From Pelagihabitans sp963760375 (GTDB lineage: Bacteria; Bacteroidota; Bacteroidia; Flavobacteriales; Flavobacteriaceae), in contig CAVXCS010000005.1 of the NCBI GenBank assembly GCA_963760375.1, forward strand, positions 1,302,001 to 1,366,000: 64,000 nucleotides of DNA, read 5' to 3'. A program made the position numbers and the translations under genes. Under the pieces are notes generated by a model. The model did not search any database and had not been told where the DNA came from. It saw nothing but the letters and a program-made list of their open reading frames with translations. This document shows positions 62,053 to 64,000 of the stretch, in pieces. The stretch's first letter is position 1, and each line of letters opens with the position of its first letter.

Positions 62053-62970
62053 TTATCGTGTAAAGCGTGCAAACAGGACCAATTTTTTTTTGGTGTTGAT
62101 GAAATAAACGCCAGTAAGCAGCACGATTGCGGCCACGATGGATTGTAAAGTGATCTGTTCATTCAGAAAGTACCAGCCCAACAACATCGCAATAATCGGA
62201 TTTACATAGGTAGAAGTCGCCACTTTTTCCGGAGAAATCACTTTTAGCAGGTAGTTAAACGAAGTGAAGGCGACGATGCTGCCAAATATGATCAACAAAA
62301 GCATCGAATATTGTACCGGGGTACTCCATACCATGGGCGAACTCCATTGTTCGCCAAAAGCCAAACTTGCCAATAGGAGCATTACCCCACCAAAAAACAT
62401 CTGATAGCCTGTATTGACAAAGAAGTTGGAAGGCAGATCGGCCTTACCAACAAAGATACTGCCATAGCCCCAGCTGATCATGCACATGAAGATCATGGCC
62501 ATCCCGATCAGGGAATTCTCTTGTGCCAATATCTGTTTTTGGCCCACCAATAGGTAAATCCCGAGAATTCCGAGAAGTACCCCGATCATCGACATGGACT
62601 TGATCTTCTTGCCCTGGAGTGCGCGCATCAATAGCAAGACCACTAGGGGCTGTGCGGAGGTTTCCAAAGCGGCAAAACCACTATCGACATATTTCAGGGC
62701 CCATACCACTACCCCATTTCCAAAGGTCAAAAACAAAAATCCCGCAATGATGGTATTGCGAATTTGATTTTTGGTTATGGAAATGCCGATGCCCAATATC
62801 TTGCATAAGATAAAAATCAAAATACTTGCGCACAGAAAGCGGATCGAAGCCAACATGAACGGCGGCAGTTCGGTCACTGCAATTTTGTTCATGAGATAGG
62901 TAGAGCCCCAAATAAAATAAATCGCGAAAAATGCTAGGACGATCAGGGTGGTATTGTGCGGTTTTGACAT
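62053..62970 (-). CDS. EamA/DMT superfamily transporter
   Basis: The 305-residue protein has ten membrane helices and two EamA repeats (ALEFFAIYFIWGSTYLMNK-type start, SWGYGSIFVGKADLPSNFFV, LLGWYFLNEQITLQSIVAAI). The first repeat holds the conserved FIWGSTYLMNKIAV motif of the RhaT/YedA group. It is an inner-membrane exporter of unknown substrate. It precedes the short-peptide unit on the divergent strand. Confidence 0.9.
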   Translation of the reverse strand: MSKPHNTTLIVLAFFAIYFIWGSTYLMNKIAVTELPPFMLASIRFLCASILIFILCKILGIGISITKNQIRNTIIAGFLFLTFGNGVVVWALKYVDSGFAALETSAQPLVVLLLMRALQGKKIKSMSMIGVLLGILGIYLLVGQKQILAQENSLIGMAMIFMCMISWGYGSIFVGKADLPSNFFVNTGYQMFFGGVMLLLASLAFGEQWSSPMVWSTPVQYSMLLLIIFGSIVAFTSFNYLLKVISPEKVATSTYVNPIIAMLLGWYFLNEQITLQSIVAAIVLLTGVYFINTKKKLVLFARFTR

Positions 62971-63147
62971 GGAAAATCAGTCTTACTTCAATTGAGCCCA
63001 ATATTAAGAATATCCTGTTACACTTAGGTTCCTGATGGAGCAAAAGTTAAAGAATTCATAATATAGTACCTTTTTATACATAGTACTGTAACAAAAATAT
63101 CCATTCCTCGTCTGTTAGATATAAGTCAATCAAAAAACAATAAAATC

Positions 63148-63273
63148 ATGCAAATTCTACATCCACATTTACAGCGTCCCAAAATATATTTCAGGATCGG
63201 ATTTGGTTGGAACACCGACAGGTTATATGACCAAACCCTGAAAAACAGAAAACAATTCATCAATAACAATTAA
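63148..63273 (+). CDS. Short peptide of 41 residues
   Basis: From the ATG at 63148 the peptide begins MQILHPHLQRPKIYFRIGFG and ends LKNRKQFINNN. It is basic and aromatic, without a signal peptide. It heads a run of three short frames on the plus strand. Its last residues (KQFINNN) and their DNA resemble the N-terminus of the peptides that follow (MKPFINQ), pointing to a repeated unit. It could be translated or simply a leader. No family is recognised. Confidence 0.4.
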   Translation: MQILHPHLQRPKIYFRIGFGWNTDRLYDQTLKNRKQFINNN

Positions 63274-63284
63274 AACCAAGTTCA

Positions 63285-63398
63285 ATGAAAGCATCCATCA
63301 ATCAAACGGTGACTGAGTCAAAATCCTTCAACTATTTTTCTTCCTTCAGGGACAGTAAAAGGGTCCAATGGGCACAGTTCAGGAATTACAATCGCTAA
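63285..63398 (+). CDS. Short peptide of 37 residues, homologous to the next one
   Basis: The frame reads MKASINQTVTESKSFNYFSS and continues FRDSKRVQWAQFRNYNR. Nineteen of 37 residues are identical to the peptide at 63445, and most others are conservative (K/R, D/E, V/I, Y/F). Equal length, same start and stop and preserved aromatic and basic positions (F--F--F, SKR, W-A--R-Y) show selection on the protein rather than chance. It is rich in Arg, Lys and aromatics, with no signal peptide. It shares a common leader-like sequence with its sister. Confidence 0.6.
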   Translation: MKASINQTVTESKSFNYFSSFRDSKRVQWAQFRNYNR

Positions 63399-63444
63399 TC
63401 ACGATTTTTAAAACATCATTTTTCATCAATAAAAACAAAACGTC

Positions 63445-63558
63445 ATGAAACCATTCATCAATCAATTGCCAACAGAATCAAGAAAGTTTACATTTTTCTC
63501 CAATTTTAAGGAAAGTAAAAGAATTCGTTGGGCCGGCTCGAGGCATTATATGCACTGA
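63445..63558 (+). CDS. Short peptide of 37 residues, homologous to the preceding one
   Basis: The frame reads MKPFINQLPTESRKFTFFSN and continues FKESKRIRWAGSRHYMH. It is a tandem sister of the peptide at 63285 (identical MK--INQ--TES--F--FS-F--SKR--WA--R-Y). The upstream 30 bases also resemble the region before the first copy (TTCATCAATAA then AAAAC). A strong terminator follows 19 bases downstream, so the run is transcribed as one unit ending here. Function unknown. Confidence 0.6.
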   Translation: MKPFINQLPTESRKFTFFSNFKESKRIRWAGSRHYMH

Positions 63559-63576
63559 CAGCCATAATCACCAAAG

Positions 63577-63610
63577 AAAAAGGGATGCCTGTAAGGTGCA
63601 TCCCTTTTTT
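63577..63610. terminator. Intrinsic terminator after the short-peptide unit
   Basis: The stem AAAAAGGGATGC / GCATCCCTTTTT (63577-63588 and 63598-63609) has a nine-base loop and is followed by T residues. It lies between the plus-strand peptide unit and the minus-strand DUF4251 gene, and can serve both. Confidence 0.85.
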
Positions 63611-63633
63611 ATTTTACCGATCGGGCGAAATGG

Positions 63634-64000
63634 TCAGAATCGACCACCTTCATAGGCCTTCATTTTTCCGTAATAGGAAATGGTGGTACGGTTCATCGAT
63701 TTTACGATCACATCCGTAAAACCATGCGCGTTGATGTCGAGGATCACCCCATGTTTTTCCGATTTGCCCATCGCATCGAATTGAATGATGATCTTGTATT
63801 TTCTGTCATTGTAACGCACCTTATAATCCATGGGGGCACCTTTAAATGCGATGGCACCCTCGCCACCATAAGTGGTACTCACCCGACCTTCCCCGAAATA
63901 GGGAAGATATGCATGGACTTCATTTTCAGTGATACGCAGAAAATTGTCATTGGTGATCAGGCTAACGCTCGACCCGGAAATAGGGAGCGCACGGTTTGCC
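63634..64000 (-). CDS. DUF4251 protein (5' end outside window)
   Basis: The frame runs from the window edge to a stop at 63634 and gives the last 121 residues of a DUF4251 protein: SSVSLITNDNFLRITENEVH, YLPYFGEGRVSTTYGGEGAI and the terminal TTISYYGKMK. It is a paralogue of the lipoprotein at 34636, with which it shares YLPYFGE, GG-A--F-G-P and the end strand. The N-terminus and signal are not visible. Function unknown. Confidence 0.8.
   Translation of the reverse strand, partial: ANRALPISGSSVSLITNDNFLRITENEVHAYLPYFGEGRVSTTYGGEGAIAFKGAPMDYKVRYNDRKYKIIIQFDAMGKSEKHGVILDINAHGFTDVIVKSMNRTTISYYGKMKAYEGGRF

Overview
The window looks like a chromosome segment of a marine member of the Flavobacteriaceae (Bacteroidota). 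The signs are lipobox and SQ/AQ-type signal peptides, DUF4251, DUF6090, DUF6268 and DUF5694 proteins, a SusE/SusF-like domain, an RpoD-type sigma factor starting MRQLKITKQ, TANNTTTG-type -7 boxes, and starts that lack clear Shine-Dalgarno sequences. I see no rRNA, tRNA, CRISPR array, transposase or prophage. Genome decay is frequent: at least six genes are broken or split.

Layout. 1-1005: the end of one gene and a frameshifted outer-membrane barrel gene. 1154-5706: a tightly overlapping four-gene unit (large lipoprotein, radical SAM/SPASM, fatty acid hydroxylase-type membrane enzyme, DUF5694). 5.7-8.8 kb: small membrane protein, TlpA thioredoxin, a propeller lipoprotein with a CDCC motif, and a DMT transporter. 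8.8-9.5 kb: a non-coding stretch with two copies of a structured repeat. 9.5-13 kb: an SLC12-like transporter and a sigma-70 paralogue. 13-18.4 kb: EHP-repeat lipoprotein, transglutaminase-like lipoprotein, a DUF6090-SusE/F fusion, alcohol dehydrogenase, and an exported hypothetical protein. 18.6-28.7 kb: secreted peptidases and propellers (sortilin-like BNR protein, gamma-glutamyltransferase, a decayed S41 peptidase, Xaa-Pro aminopeptidase, M1 peptidase). 28.8-35.2 kb: TauE exporter, L-serine ammonia-lyase, OsmC, an Old Yellow Enzyme remnant, DMT transporter, sugar isomerase, DUF4251. 35.2-39.1 kb: an iron operon (DtxR regulator, membrane-anchored DtxR-FeoA protein, FeoB split into two frames). 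39.2-42 kb: GlcG-like protein, DUF481 barrel, RluE-like pseudouridine synthase, exported Pcm.

42.1-47.7 kb is the most unusual part. Two paralogous receptor-type class III cyclases (signal peptide, periplasmic TPRs, one TM, cyclase domain) are each directly preceded by a small beta-rich protein, and a third such protein heads the unit. The small proteins share a central and a C-terminal motif and look like cognate partners. One cyclase has His in place of the catalytic Arg.

48-53.4 kb: FAD-linked oxidase, a candidate small RNA, cupin, a broken truncated globin, a frameshifted DUF4242/cyclase-like/AraC regulator, and an M19 dipeptidase. 53.7-58.8 kb: a sugar catabolic cluster bounded by two DUF1080 lipoproteins. 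59-63 kb: cold-shock-domain protein, exported methyltransferase, two convergent DoxX-like genes, a secreted thioredoxin-fold protein, and a DMT transporter. 63.1-63.6 kb: three very short ORFs, two of them clearly homologous 37-residue peptides repeated in tandem before a strong terminator. The window ends inside a second DUF4251 gene.
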